This document shows, in pieces, positions 1 to 9,852 of a DNA stretch of 64,000 bases (positions within the stretch are counted from its first letter, which is position 1; every line of letters begins with the position of its first letter). The translations under genes and the position numbers were made by a program. Source of the stretch: Pseudemcibacter sp038106445 (lineage in GTDB: Bacteria; Pseudomonadota; Alphaproteobacteria; Sphingomonadales; Emcibacteraceae). The DNA lies in NCBI GenBank assembly GCA_038106445.1, contig JAYODU010000002.1, forward strand, positions 329,273 to 393,272, written 5' to 3'. The notes below the pieces were generated by a model. That model did not search any database. It was not told the DNA's origin and was given only the letters and a program-made list of their open reading frames with translations.

Positions 1-1007
1 TTAGTGAAATTATCGGTCCAAAAGATGGCGAAGTGGAAGTCACCAGCCGCAATTATGAAGAACTTGAAAACCAATTTAACCAGCTTAGAAATGATATTCA
101 AAAATCAGCAGCAGCACTTGAGCAGCGCCAGCAATATATTCAGCAGGTCCTTGAAGAGGAACAAATTGAAGTTGAAGTAGGCGAAGAAACCGCTTTTGAT
201 GAAAATGAAATTTCCGATGACGATTACGACGATGCGGATCAGGAAGCCAGAAACATCATTCGTGAAGAAGGCCTCGACCAGATTTATGTAGATCTCAAGC
301 GCATTGAAATGGCGCAAAATAAATCGATCAGTATGCTTTCTGCTAAAGTTGACAGAAAACTGGCCTTTTTAAAGGAAACACTAGAGAAAGCCGGCATAGG
401 CGAAGTTGAAATGCTTGCACTTGCCGGCAACCTTCCATCATCAAGCAAGGGTCAGGGTGGCCCCTTCATAAACCTGGAAGGCGGTATTAACGAAGATATT
501 GTCGACAGTGGTTCATTTGACGATTTATATATCAAAAGAGCTGACCTTGCGGATCTTGAAAATGCAATTGCATATCTTCCCATCGCAACGCCCCCGGATA
601 AACATTATATTTCAAGCAAATTTGGTATGCGCCGTGACCCTATTACCCGTAGATGGGCTAGCCACAAAGGTCTTGATATGGCGGGATGGCATAAAACACC
701 CATTGGAGCGGGTGGTCCCGGTGTTGTTGTGAGAGCTGGAAGATACGGCACCTTCGGATTATATGTAGAAATTGACCATGGTAATGGATTTAGGTCTAAA
801 TATGGCCATCTTTCGCAGGTAAGCGTAAAAAAAGGTGAGAAAGTTAAAGAAAAACAGATTATTGGCCTTATGGGCAGTACTGGAAGAAGTGTTAGTACTC
901 ATCTTCACTATGAGATCTGGTTTAACGGTAAGCCAATTGATCCATTAAAAGTATTAAGGGCAGCGAATGATGTTCAAAAAATCAAACAACAAGATTACGA
1001 CAGTTGA
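1..1007 (+). CDS. M23 family metallopeptidase, 5' end outside window
   Basis: Peptidoglycan endopeptidase of the LytM/M23 family, acting in the periplasm. The reading frame is open to the window edge, so the N-terminus is cut; a GTG at 33 is available but probably not the start. Counting from that GTG, residues 5-120 are charged and helical (likely coiled coil), and the LytM domain spans about 190-305. Zinc ligands are visible as H211-x3-D215 (SHKGLDMAGW) and H290-L-H292 (HLHYEIW). It overlaps the bactofilin start by 41 bp. M23 peptidase plus bactofilin is a recurrent pair in which the bactofilin scaffold is thought to place the peptidase; a joint role in cell shape is inference. Family call is firm, substrate unknown. 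Confidence 0.9.
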   Translation, partial: SEIIGPKDGEVEVTSRNYEELENQFNQLRNDIQKSAAALEQRQQYIQQVLEEEQIEVEVGEETAFDENEISDDDYDDADQEARNIIREEGLDQIYVDLKRIEMAQNKSISMLSAKVDRKLAFLKETLEKAGIGEVEMLALAGNLPSSSKGQGGPFINLEGGINEDIVDSGSFDDLYIKRADLADLENAIAYLPIATPPDKHYISSKFGMRRDPITRRWASHKGLDMAGWHKTPIGAGGPGVVVRAGRYGTFGLYVEIDHGNGFRSKYGHLSQVSVKKGEKVKEKQIIGLMGSTGRSVSTHLHYEIWFNGKPIDPLKVLRAANDVQKIKQQDYDS

Positions 1008-1479
1008 GGTTACTTCAACTATGAATTCCAAGGAAGAAATAAAAATGAAAGCACCGGCAAATTCAGTTCCGTCTATTATCAGTTCAGATGTTACCATTAA
1101 AGGAAACATCACAACATCAGGGGAAATTCAACTTGATGGTACTGTGGAAGGCGATGTTAAAAGTAATTCTGCAACGATTGGGGAAAATGGCACCGTTAAA
1201 GGCAAGGTAAATGCCGATGATGTTGTTGTAAAAGGGACAGTGCATGGCAGCATCACCGGTCGTAATATACGCGTTGAAAAATCAGCGAAAATTACCGGCG
1301 ATCTGTGCCATCAGACCCTCAGTATCGAAGCTGGTGCTTTTATCGAAGGAAATCTGAGCCATCAAAACAGCCAGAACAGCCAAAGCAATACAAGTAATGT
1401 TCCTTCATCCGGCGCAACAAAAGTTGTATCAGCAAATACGGATGACAAGAACCTGGAACAAAAAAAAACGATCTTATAG
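967..1479 (+). CDS. Bactofilin (polymer-forming cytoskeletal protein)
   Basis: A 170-residue bactofilin. The core, about residues 35-140, shows the regular spacing of small hydrophobic, glycine and valine residues of a beta-helix (for example IKGNITTSGEIQLDGTVEGD). The N-terminal ~30 residues and the Ser/Asn/Gln-rich C-terminal ~30 residues look disordered, as in the family. The start is the first ATG of an ATG-ATG pair inside the end of the M23 gene, so translation is probably coupled. Bactofilins polymerise without nucleotide and form membrane-associated scaffolds. A strong terminator follows, ending this two-gene unit before the convergent prfB. Confidence 0.92.
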   Translation: MMFKKSNNKITTVEVTSTMNSKEEIKMKAPANSVPSIISSDVTIKGNITTSGEIQLDGTVEGDVKSNSATIGENGTVKGKVNADDVVVKGTVHGSITGRNIRVEKSAKITGDLCHQTLSIEAGAFIEGNLSHQNSQNSQSNTSNVPSSGATKVVSANTDDKNLEQKKTIL

Positions 1480-1512
1480 ATCGTATTTAAGTTAAATCGG
1501 ATTTTTTAGGTC

Positions 1513-1539
1513 AAAAAGCGGGTTTAACCCGCTTTTTTT
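1513..1539. terminator. Rho-independent terminator between bactofilin and prfB
   Basis: AAGCGGG, a five-base loop and CCCGCTT are followed by a run of T on the plus strand; an A run on the other side gives T on the minus strand. It can serve both convergent genes and touches the prfB stop codon. Confidence 0.85.
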
Positions 1540-2666
1540 ATTCTATATCATCAACATCAGCATCAGAACCATGTACCCGTGCAGCAAGGGCCGCGTTCAT
1601 AAATGCATCAAGATCACCATCAAGCACTTTGTCGGGTTGGCTGCTTTCAACACCGGTTCTTAAATCTTTGACCATTTGATAAGGTTGCAGGACATATGAC
1701 CTGATCTGACGGCCCCAACCTATTTCGGTCTTTGCATCATGCTGGGCGTTTGCTTCGGCTTCACGGCGCTGAATTTCGGCTTCGTAAAGGCGGGCTTTAA
1801 GCATATTCATAGCCGTTGCACGGTTTTTATGCTGTGACCGGTCATTCTGGCACTGGACAACGATTTTCGTGGGAATATGGGTAATACGCACCGCACTGTC
1901 TGTTGTATTCACATGTTGCCCACCAGCCCCCGATGCGCGGTAGGTATCAATACGAAGATCACTTTCGTTGATGTCTATTTCGAAATCATCATCGATCACC
2001 GGATAAACCCACACACTGGCAAAGCTGGTATGGCGTTTGGCGTTGCTATCAAACGGTGAAATACGCACAAGCCGGTGAACCCCGCTTTCGGTTTTAAGCC
2101 AGCCATAGGCATTTTCACCCTTTATTTCAATGGTGGCTGATTTGATACCTGCTTCTTCGCCGTTATGCATTTCTATCAAAGTAACTTTGCAGCCATGCGC
2201 TTCCGCCCATCGGGTGTACATACGAAGCAGCATATTGGCCCAGTCCTGGCTTTCAGTACCACCAGCCCCCGAGTTAATTTCCAGATATGTATCATTGCCG
2301 TCCGCTTCCCCGCTCAGCAGTGTCTGAAGTTCGATTTCTTCGGCCTTGTCGGTAAGTGCCTGAATGGCTTTTTCTGCTTCTGTGATAATATCCTCGTCTT
2401 CTTCAAGCTCACCTAGTTCGATAAGTTCGATATTATCGTTAAGTTCAATTTCAACTTCATTACAAAGAGTTATCATCTGCTCAAGCCTGTTACGTTCCTG
2501 CATCAATTTCTGTGCAGAAGACGGATTATCCCAAAGGGTCGGATCTTCGGAAAGGGCAGTTAGTTCATCGAAACGTTCAAGCGCGACATCCCAGTCAAAG
2601 ATGCCTCCTCAGCAGTGATAAAGACTGCCTGATTTTATCAACAGAATGTTGGGTTTCAGCTTTCAT
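1538..2666 (-). CDS. prfB: Peptide chain release factor 2, expressed by programmed +1 frameshift
   Basis: RF2 recognises UGA and UAA and releases the finished protein. Two reading frames are joined: ATG at 2666 gives 23 residues ending ...RRHL and then TGA (2597-2595); after skipping one T the next frame runs 352 residues to 1538, giving about 375 residues, normal for RF2. The anticodon-like SPF motif (RISPFDSNAKRH) and the catalytic GGQ (GAGGQHVNTTDS) are both present. The Shine-Dalgarno-like AGGAGG lies just before CTT-TGA-C, the classic layout. A call beginning at the internal ATG near 2506 would lose about 50 residues of the N-terminal domain. It lies 32 bp after mrcA in the amiC-mrcA-prfB run. 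Confidence 0.95.
2594..2609 (-). promoter_or_regulatory. prfB: prfB programmed +1 frameshift site
   Basis: On the minus strand the site reads AGGAGG-CAT-CTT-TGA-C. The internal Shine-Dalgarno-like hexamer (2609-2604) sits three bases before the CTT slippery codon (2600-2598), and the in-frame TGA is the codon read by RF2 itself. Low RF2 favours the shift and therefore more RF2, the known autoregulatory loop. Confidence 0.93.
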
Positions 2667-2698
2667 GATTTAAAGACCAGATCAATAAAAAATTATTA

Positions 2699-5176
2699 TT
2701 AATATATGCCGCCAGTACCTGTCTGCAGCTTGGTCTTTGTTTGCACCAGAGAATTAAATCCGTCAAGTACTTGTTCGTCTTTATTAGGAAAAGATCCCTG
2801 TCTGAAAGCTTCAAGGATTGCATTTTTAGTGCCTCCATCCGCAAGCTGTCCTGTCACAGGGTCAACACGTACCAGACGAACACCGGCCGGCACCCTGAAT
2901 GGTATCGGGTTTTCGTCCTTTAAAGCTTCGGCCATAAAATCCTTGAAAATAGGCGCGGCAATCGACGCTCCTTCTTCATTAAGCCCCAAAGAACGCGGTG
3001 TATCGAACCCTGCGAAAACACCTACTACTAGATCAGGGGAGAAGCCCATAAACCAAGTATCAAAGCTTTCGTCGGTTGTTCCTGTTTTCCCGGCAAGGGG
3101 TTTACCTACCGCCCTAACCCTTACACCGGTGCCACGCTGCACAACACCTTCCATCATGGATACAAGCTGATAAGCGGTCACCTTATCAAGCACTTCATGG
3201 CGAATGTCCGGCAGCTCCGGAAAATCCTGATAATTCCAGTCTTCCCCAACACATTCGGAACATGCACGGCCATCATAGCGATATATTGTTTCACCATGAC
3301 GGTTTTGGATGCGGTCAATCAATGTAGGTCTGATTTCTTTCCCACCATTCACGATCATGCCATATGCAGCGGTAAGGTCAATCAATGTGGTTTCACCGGC
3401 ACCAAGCGACATGGAAAGAAGATCGGGCATATTTTCAGTAATGTGGAAGCGGTTTGCGACTTCAACAACTTTTTCCATTTTAAGATTTTGCGCGAGGCGG
3501 ACGGTCATAAGGTTACGTGATTTTTCAATCCCCAGACGCAGTGTACTTGGTCCGTAAAATTTATCACTGGAATTTTTGGGTTTCCATTTTCCGTTACCAA
3601 AGCCCTGATCAATCACAAATGGAGCATCAAGGACCAGACTTGACGGTGTAAACCCGTTATCAAGTGCCACACTATAAACAAAAGGCTTGAAAGCGCTGCC
3701 CGGCTGTCTTTTTGCCTGTGTAGCACGGTTATATTCGCTCCGGCTGAAATCATATCCACCAACCATGGCTAACACACGACCAGTATGGGGATCCATAGCC
3801 ACCAATGAACCATTTATTTCAGGTATCTGACGCAGTCCATATGCTATTCCCATCGTGTTTTCTTCGGTCTCGACTTGTTCAACCGCAATAATGTCGCCCT
3901 GCATCAGGACTTCGGAAACGGCATTAACCTGTGGGCCAAGCCGTTCGCCAAAAACCCACTCGCGCGCCCATTTCACTTCTTCCAATGAAATATATTCCAG
4001 ATGCAGGTCATCATATTTCTGACTGCTTTTAAGACCGTCCTTCGTCGCGATAATTGCAAGATCGTCACGTACTTCCAGAACCACCGCATGTTGCCAGCTT
4101 TCGATACCAAGAGGAATATTTATTTCAAGGAAATTTTCTTTCCATATTTCAAACGGCGAGGCAAAAAGATCCATTTTATCAAGCGGCCCACGCCATCCAT
4201 GCCGCCGGTCATATGTCACAAGACCATCTTTAAGAACACGCTCCGCAATGGTTTGCAAGCGCGGCGACAACGATGTCCTTACTGCTAATCCGCCACCATA
4301 AAGTTCATTATCACCATATGTTTTCTTAAGTTCGCGTCGCACATCTTCGGCAAAATAATCGGCCTGGAATGTTCTTGCCTGGGCTGAGGGAACAGCATTT
4401 AATGGAATTGCTGCGGCGGCTTCACGTTCCGCTGCGGTAATAAAACCTTCATCTTCCATTCGGCCAAGCACCCAATTGCGACGTCCAATTGCCGCTTCAT
4501 ATTTCCGCACGGGATGATAATTACTAGGTGCTTTTGGAAGTGCTGCTAGGTAGGCTATTTCCTGTATTTCGAGCTCTTCAAGTGATTTTCCAAAATAATT
4601 AAGTGCTGCTGCTGCAACTCCGTAAGAATTTTGACCCAGATATATTTCATTAAGATAAAGTTCTAAAATCTGATCCTTGGTAAAGGCCTGTTCAATTCTA
4701 TAAGAAAGTATCGCTTCCTTAATTTTTCTTTCAATTGCAACTTCACTGGAAAGCAGGAAGTTTTTAGCAACCTGCTGGGTAATAGTAGATGCCCCTACCG
4801 GCCGCCTGTTTATAATTGCATTTTTAACATTAGTCAGGACAGCACGTATAAGCCCCTTAAAATCAATACCAATATGTGTATAGAAGTTCTGATCCTCAGC
4901 AGACAGAAAGGCTTCCTTTACTTTAGCAGGAATAGCATTGATCGGCACAAACAGACGTTTTTCACGGGCATATTCCTTGATCAGGCTACCGTCTCCCGCG
5001 TAAACACGACTTACCACTGGCGGCTCATAATCCGCAAGCTGTTTATAGTCCGGAAGATCACGGCCATAAGAATATAAAATATATAATCCGCCCAGAACAG
5101 CAAGTATGCCGGACACCAGCGTGAAAACAACCAGTCCGCCCAGAATATTTTTCCATTTCTTCGACAAATTAAACAC
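2699..5176 (-). CDS. mrcA: Penicillin-binding protein 1A, bifunctional transglycosylase/transpeptidase
   Basis: Class A PBP of 825 residues that polymerises lipid II and cross-links peptidoglycan in the periplasm. One N-terminal membrane segment (about 12-35) is followed by the GT51 domain with catalytic E94 in EDQNFYTHIG, an OB-like insert (about 330-440), and the transpeptidase domain with S494-A-F-K497, S553-R-N555 and K697-T-G699. Length and domain order match alphaproteobacterial PBP1A. It lies between amiC and prfB on the same strand. The 141 bp between amiC and mrcA hold no clear hairpin, so co-transcription is plausible. No missing catalytic residue was seen. Confidence 0.96.
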   Translation of the reverse strand: MFNLSKKWKNILGGLVVFTLVSGILAVLGGLYILYSYGRDLPDYKQLADYEPPVVSRVYAGDGSLIKEYAREKRLFVPINAIPAKVKEAFLSAEDQNFYTHIGIDFKGLIRAVLTNVKNAIINRRPVGASTITQQVAKNFLLSSEVAIERKIKEAILSYRIEQAFTKDQILELYLNEIYLGQNSYGVAAAALNYFGKSLEELEIQEIAYLAALPKAPSNYHPVRKYEAAIGRRNWVLGRMEDEGFITAAEREAAAAIPLNAVPSAQARTFQADYFAEDVRRELKKTYGDNELYGGGLAVRTSLSPRLQTIAERVLKDGLVTYDRRHGWRGPLDKMDLFASPFEIWKENFLEINIPLGIESWQHAVVLEVRDDLAIIATKDGLKSSQKYDDLHLEYISLEEVKWAREWVFGERLGPQVNAVSEVLMQGDIIAVEQVETEENTMGIAYGLRQIPEINGSLVAMDPHTGRVLAMVGGYDFSRSEYNRATQAKRQPGSAFKPFVYSVALDNGFTPSSLVLDAPFVIDQGFGNGKWKPKNSSDKFYGPSTLRLGIEKSRNLMTVRLAQNLKMEKVVEVANRFHITENMPDLLSMSLGAGETTLIDLTAAYGMIVNGGKEIRPTLIDRIQNRHGETIYRYDGRACSECVGEDWNYQDFPELPDIRHEVLDKVTAYQLVSMMEGVVQRGTGVRVRAVGKPLAGKTGTTDESFDTWFMGFSPDLVVGVFAGFDTPRSLGLNEEGASIAAPIFKDFMAEALKDENPIPFRVPAGVRLVRVDPVTGQLADGGTKNAILEAFRQGSFPNKDEQVLDGFNSLVQTKTKLQTGTGGIY

Positions 5177-5317
5177 CTTTTAATCCGCTCACATTAATTT
5201 AGCCAATAATTTAGGCACAAATTATGACATACTTAAGGCACAATCAAGTTAATTTAGGATAGCATTTTACCTAATTTTCGCAGTTGTTACCAATTAAACC
5301 GCCTTATTGGGAATATT

Positions 5318-6529
5318 CTAATTAAAAGCAAAATTCTCAGCGAAATAATTGTCCGCGGCTCTCAGAATTGCCTGACCAATTTTGTCCTGTGTTTCTTTTT
5401 GCATCAGAAGGGTTGCATCGGTTTTGTTCGTCAGATACCCCATTTCCAATAGTATTGACGGCACATCAATTCCTTTTAGAACAAGAAAACCGGCGGAACG
5501 TACACCACGTTTTCTAACGGATACTTCTTTTCTTAATTCTTTTGATAGATCGTTTGCAAACCGGCTGGATAAATTCATTGTTTCCTGTTTTACAAGGTCA
5601 ATAAGAATTGTCTGAACTTCACCGGGTTCCTCATCAATATCCACACCTGCAATAATATCTGATTTATTCTCACGCGACGCAAGTAACGCAGCTTCCCTGT
5701 CAGACGCGGTTTCGGATAACGTATAAATCGTTGCTCCGCGTACATCGGGACTGCTAAATGAGTCAGCATGAATAGACACAAACAAATCAGCATTTAAACT
5801 GTGTGCCAATCCGCTTCTGTCGCGGTGTTTAATATAAATATCCTTTTCCCTTGTCATATAAACAGTATATCGTCCTGACGCTTCAAGTATTTTTTTGATG
5901 TTATTAGCCGCAGAAAGGGTAACATTTTTTTCCGCCACACCGTTCACTTTTATACCGCCAAGATTGCCGGGGTCATGACCGCCGTGACCCGGGTCCAGAA
6001 CAATTATTTTTTTATTTGATGCAGGTCTTGAAGCAGGCGTACGACTTGTACTGACAGCAGATGATCGCGCGGCAGCCGGTCTGGAAAGGGACTGATTAAA
6101 TGCAGTTTGGGTTACTTTCTCAAAATCAAAAACCAGACGATCCGCATTACCCCCTTCGCCTTTTATCACAAAAGAAGTCGCTATTTTAACAGGGCTTTGA
6201 AGATCAAGAACAATACGGGATGTACCGGGTGTATAAAGACCATAGCGATAATTGGTGATCAATCCTTTTCCCGAAGCGCCACCAGGGCCGATATTCCAGC
6301 TGACTTCATCAAGATCAATTACAATCCTGTTTGGATTAGCAAGTGAAAAAGTCCGAAACGATGGACTACCGTGAATTTCAAGTACATACCTTGTTTTATT
6401 GCTATCTCCGCCTATACGGGCGGCTGTTACGGTCGGTGGCGCCGCAAATAGCTCACTTGCCACCAAAACCATTAATATCACGGCGGAAATTATTATTCGA
6501 AATGGCATATAGTGATTTAGTTTCACCAA
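5318..6529 (-). CDS. amiC: N-acetylmuramoyl-L-alanine amidase with AMIN domain
   Basis: Zinc amidase of 403 residues that cuts stem peptides from septal peptidoglycan during cell separation. Residues 1-30 are a signal peptide (hydrophobic 10-28, ...FAA). An AMIN domain at about 33-137 should target it to the division site. After a Ser/Ala/Arg linker the Amidase_3 domain (about 174-395) carries DPGHGGHDPG with zinc ligand H182, a Glu in VAEKNVTL, SIHADS, and the catalytic-type Glu in LLEMGYLTN. It is the first gene of the amiC-mrcA-prfB run and divergent from rne, a common alphaproteobacterial arrangement. Confidence 0.95.
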   Translation of the reverse strand: MVKLNHYMPFRIIISAVILMVLVASELFAAPPTVTAARIGGDSNKTRYVLEIHGSPSFRTFSLANPNRIVIDLDEVSWNIGPGGASGKGLITNYRYGLYTPGTSRIVLDLQSPVKIATSFVIKGEGGNADRLVFDFEKVTQTAFNQSLSRPAAARSSAVSTSRTPASRPASNKKIIVLDPGHGGHDPGNLGGIKVNGVAEKNVTLSAANNIKKILEASGRYTVYMTREKDIYIKHRDRSGLAHSLNADLFVSIHADSFSSPDVRGATIYTLSETASDREAALLASRENKSDIIAGVDIDEEPGEVQTILIDLVKQETMNLSSRFANDLSKELRKEVSVRKRGVRSAGFLVLKGIDVPSILLEMGYLTNKTDATLLMQKETQDKIGQAILRAADNYFAENFAFN

Positions 6530-7036
6530 AAATATCCTATTTTTTCAGCTCGTTCACTGCAGGGTTATTTAGCCTACAAACACTAATTCTAAAAATTTAT
6601 TACCGTTTTTAATATAAAATTATGTTTTCAAAAAGTATTTTTTGTTTTTTAGTGCTTTTAGGTTGTTAAAAAATCACTTGTTTACTATGTTAGAGTCGAT
6701 CATATTATAAAGCAACCTAATGCTGAAAATATGATGCCGAAAATATTTTCAGTAAATGAACTTACAATTAGGCGCTAAATTTTTGAAATAAGAAGAAAAA
6801 TTCAACAAGATGTTGGATATATAAAATTATGAATTTACGCATCACAAGCAGAAAAAGTAGCCGGATATCCGCTAACTTCACGGGAGTAGCGAAAAAAGGC
6901 AATATTGTTCTCTTTCCTAAGTCTTTTGATGCCTTCACACGAAATCAAATTACTAACACAACTCAAAAACCTGCACGCATCATGACCAGAATTGGCCTGA
7001 TAGGCTCGAGCGGTTTTTGTTATGGAGATATATTAA
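6530..7036. other. Divergent amiC/rne intergenic region with long rne leader
   Basis: About 500 bp of AT-rich sequence separate two divergent genes, so it must hold promoters for both. The rne start at 7037 has GGAG at 7024-7027. A short hairpin GCCT-GAT-AGGC lies near 6996-7006. Long rne leaders that let RNase E control its own mRNA are known in other proteobacteria, but nothing here proves that function. An open frame from 6829 to 7128 in this region has no ribosome site and overlaps rne, so I do not call it. Confidence 0.45.
6678..6708 (+). promoter_or_regulatory. Candidate rne promoter
   Basis: TTGTTT (6678-6683) and TATTAT (6703-6708) resemble -35 and -10 boxes, with a somewhat long 19-base spacer. 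This would give an rne leader of about 320 nt. Weak support, because the region is AT-rich. Confidence 0.25.
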
Positions 7037-9697
7037 ATGTCAATTCGTATGTTGATCGACGCCTCCCACCGGGAAGAGACCCGTGTGGCCATCGTCGACG
7101 GAAATCAGCTGGAGGACTTCGATTATGAAAGTTCTGCAAAAAAACAACTCAAAGGTAGTATATATCTAGCTAAAGTAACGCGGGTAGAACCTTCATTGCA
7201 GGCAGCTTTCATAGATTATGGTGGAAACCGTCACGGTTTTCTGGCCTTTAGCGAAATTCATCCAGATTATTATCAAATTCCCGTTGCAGACAGAGAAGCC
7301 CTGATTGCAGCCGAAGCAGAAGCCAATGCCGATCTGCTGGAAGATGAAGAGGTAGAAGAAAAGCCAAAACGTCGCAAACGCCGTACACGTCGGAAAAAAG
7401 AGGATTTTGAAGCTGCTGGTGAAAAAGAAAACAGCGGCGAAGAAACCACGGATGAAGTCAATAAACATGTGGCAGAGGAAGATGATGCGGATAACGCACA
7501 AGAAACCTTAGCTAAAAATGATGAAACCGAAGCAGCGGCGGAAGACGTAAAGACAAAAGATAAAAAACCAAAGCCAAAAAGAAAGCGTGGCCCATCTAAA
7601 TCAAAAACCAAGGCGGAAGCAACGAAAGATTCCGATGTTATAGAAGAAGACCTTGAAGTTGAGGAAGATGCAGCCTTGCACGTTGATGAACATATCAACG
7701 AAGTACAGACTGTATCTGAAAATACGGATGCCGAAGAAACAGAAGATGTGAAGGTTGATAACCGTTCTGAAGAGGAAGATGAAGAACGTCTTCGGATACG
7801 TATGGCTAAACGTCTTCGTTATAAATATAAAATTCAGGAAGTAATCAAAAAAAATCAGATTATCCTTATACAGGTTGTAAAGGAAGAACGCGGTAATAAA
7901 GGGGCTGCTCTAACAACTTACCTTTCATTGCCGGGCCGGTATTGTGTGTTAATGCCAAACACATTGCATGGCGGTGGCGTCAGCCGCAAGATTGCCAATA
8001 TAAGTGATCGCAAAAAACTAAAAAATATTCTTGCAAGCCTCAGAATGCCAAAAGGACATGCGTGCATCATTCGTACAGCCGGTGCTGACCGCACGAAGGC
8101 AGAAATCAAGAGGGATTATGATTATTTGAAGCGGATGTGGGAAGCCATCAGGGAAAATACACTAAAATCCATCGCTCCAACTCAAATATATGAAGAAGGC
8201 AATCTTATTAAACGGAGTATCCGTGATCGTTATACCCGCGACATTAGCGAAATAATAGTAGAAGGCGAACGCGGCTATAAAACTGCCAAGAATTTCATGA
8301 ACCTGCTGATGCCAAGCCACACTAAAAAAATTAAAAATTATCATGAAAAGATACCTTTATTTCAGAAATATCAGGTGGAAAACTATCTGGATTCTATATA
8401 TAGCCCCACAGCACAGCTGAAATCCGGTGGGTATATTGTGATCAACCCTACTGAAGCATTGGTATCCATCGATGTGAATTCTGGTCGTGCTACCAAAGAA
8501 CATAATATCGAGGAAACTGCCCTTAAAACCAACCTTGAAGCCGCAGAAGAAGTTGCAAGACAGCTAAAATTACGCGATATGGCGGGCCTAATCGTTATTG
8601 ACTTTATCGATATGGAGGACCAACGTAACGACCGGGCCGTTGAGCGCAAATTAAAAGCCTGTCTGAAAAATGATCGTGCTAGAATACAGGTAGGACGCAT
8701 CAGTTCCTTTGGATTGCTGGAAATGTCCCGCCAAAGACTACGTGTTGGCGTGCTTGAAAGCAGTACAACGGCATGTCCGCACTGTGCGGGAAGTGGCCTA
8801 CTCAGGTCTGTGGAATCACAAAGTCTTCACATTCTTCGCATAATTGAAGAAGAAGGAATGAAATCACGAAATTCCAGGTTTGTCGTTTATTTACCATCCC
8901 AGGTGGCTGTCTATATCCTTAATAATAAAAGGAATAAATTGATCGACCTTGAAAAACGCTATGATTTTAGTGTTGCTATTGAAATTGATAACGAGCTGAC
9001 TGCATCTGAACACCGTATGGAAAAATCAGGCAAACCATCCAATACTGCTCAACAGAAGAATGATTCTCTTCGCATGGGTAGAGATGTTAATAAGCTTATC
9101 GATGTAACCGAAGAAGACGTCAGTACTGAAGAAGATAGTAAGGAACGTTCAAAACGCCGTCGCAGAAGACGCCGTGGCGGACAAAACAGAAATCACAACG
9201 CCGCTGCTGAAAATACTGAAAATACTGAAAATAAAGATGACGAACGTAACGAGCAGAATGAAAAAGAAGACTTTTCAGATGACAGCAGTGAACTTGAACA
9301 CCACAAACGTCGACCACGCAGAACAAAACGGCGCACGAAACCCGCTGAAGAAGCCAGTAGCCAGACTGAAGCATCTGACGATCCAGCCGATAAAAATCCT
9401 GAACAGGAACCTGAAATAAAAACCGCAAAAGAACCTGACACAACAAAAAAAGGGCAAAGTGAACAGGAACCAGCTCTAAATAAATCAGATGATGCGTCAA
9501 CAGTTGCAGAAGATAAGCCGAAACCTAAAAGAGCGCGTAGAAAAAAAGTAGCGAGCACTACTTCAGAGAATAATGAAAAAACAATAACCAAAGAAGAAGC
9601 TCCAAAAGACAAAAAGGCTGAAGCTAAAACTGAAACACCTGACCAGAAAAACGTAAAAGAAGAAAAGCCAAAGAAAAAAGGCTGGTGGTCACGATAA
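7037..9697 (+). CDS. rne: Ribonuclease E (RNase E/G family)
   Basis: Endoribonuclease of 886 residues that begins mRNA decay and processes rRNA and tRNA. The S1 domain starts at about residue 37 and is split by a long acidic/basic low-complexity insert (about 93-255), which is common in alphaproteobacteria. The DNase I-like catalytic site has D479 (VSIDVNSG) and D522 (IVIDFIDME), and the zinc-link motif is C580-P-H-C583. The C-terminal ~190 residues alternate Lys/Arg-rich and Glu/Asp-rich tracts, as expected of the disordered scaffold that binds RNA and degradosome partners. The start is ATG after GGAG at 9-base spacing. A strong terminator follows. Confidence 0.96.
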   Translation: MSIRMLIDASHREETRVAIVDGNQLEDFDYESSAKKQLKGSIYLAKVTRVEPSLQAAFIDYGGNRHGFLAFSEIHPDYYQIPVADREALIAAEAEANADLLEDEEVEEKPKRRKRRTRRKKEDFEAAGEKENSGEETTDEVNKHVAEEDDADNAQETLAKNDETEAAAEDVKTKDKKPKPKRKRGPSKSKTKAEATKDSDVIEEDLEVEEDAALHVDEHINEVQTVSENTDAEETEDVKVDNRSEEEDEERLRIRMAKRLRYKYKIQEVIKKNQIILIQVVKEERGNKGAALTTYLSLPGRYCVLMPNTLHGGGVSRKIANISDRKKLKNILASLRMPKGHACIIRTAGADRTKAEIKRDYDYLKRMWEAIRENTLKSIAPTQIYEEGNLIKRSIRDRYTRDISEIIVEGERGYKTAKNFMNLLMPSHTKKIKNYHEKIPLFQKYQVENYLDSIYSPTAQLKSGGYIVINPTEALVSIDVNSGRATKEHNIEETALKTNLEAAEEVARQLKLRDMAGLIVIDFIDMEDQRNDRAVERKLKACLKNDRARIQVGRISSFGLLEMSRQRLRVGVLESSTTACPHCAGSGLLRSVESQSLHILRIIEEEGMKSRNSRFVVYLPSQVAVYILNNKRNKLIDLEKRYDFSVAIEIDNELTASEHRMEKSGKPSNTAQQKNDSLRMGRDVNKLIDVTEEDVSTEEDSKERSKRRRRRRRGGQNRNHNAAAENTENTENKDDERNEQNEKEDFSDDSSELEHHKRRPRRTKRRTKPAEEASSQTEASDDPADKNPEQEPEIKTAKEPDTTKKGQSEQEPALNKSDDASTVAEDKPKPKRARRKKVASTTSENNEKTITKEEAPKDKKAEAKTETPDQKNVKEEKPKKKGWWSR

Positions 9698-9719
9698 ACA
9701 GGATCATACATCATTAATA

Positions 9720-9748
9720 AACCCGGCAACTCAATGCCGGGTTTTATT
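9720..9748 (+). terminator. Terminator after rne
   Basis: AACCCGGCA and TGCCGGGTT form a nine-base stem around a six-base loop, followed by TTATTTC. It lies 22 bp after the rne stop. Confidence 0.85.
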
Positions 9749-9852
9749 TCTGTCATAATTCTGATTTAGAATCATTCAGTTTGCATTAAGATAATATTTG
9801 ATTAAATCGGACATTCATTGACGAATAATAGCGAAAAGCATAAAATAATCTT

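Noticed and set aside
2656..2844. 62-codon minus-strand frame across the mrcA/prfB junction
   Set aside because: It overlaps the certain mrcA end and the true prfB start in another frame and has no recognisable content.
6829..7128. Open frame of 99 codons in the rne leader
   Set aside because: No ribosome site, unlike any family I know, and its last 90 bases overlap the certain rne start in another frame.
7340..7800. Tandem DNA repeats in rne
   Set aside because: The repetitive look comes from Glu/Lys/Arg codons; there is no fixed repeat unit and no CRISPR-like spacing.
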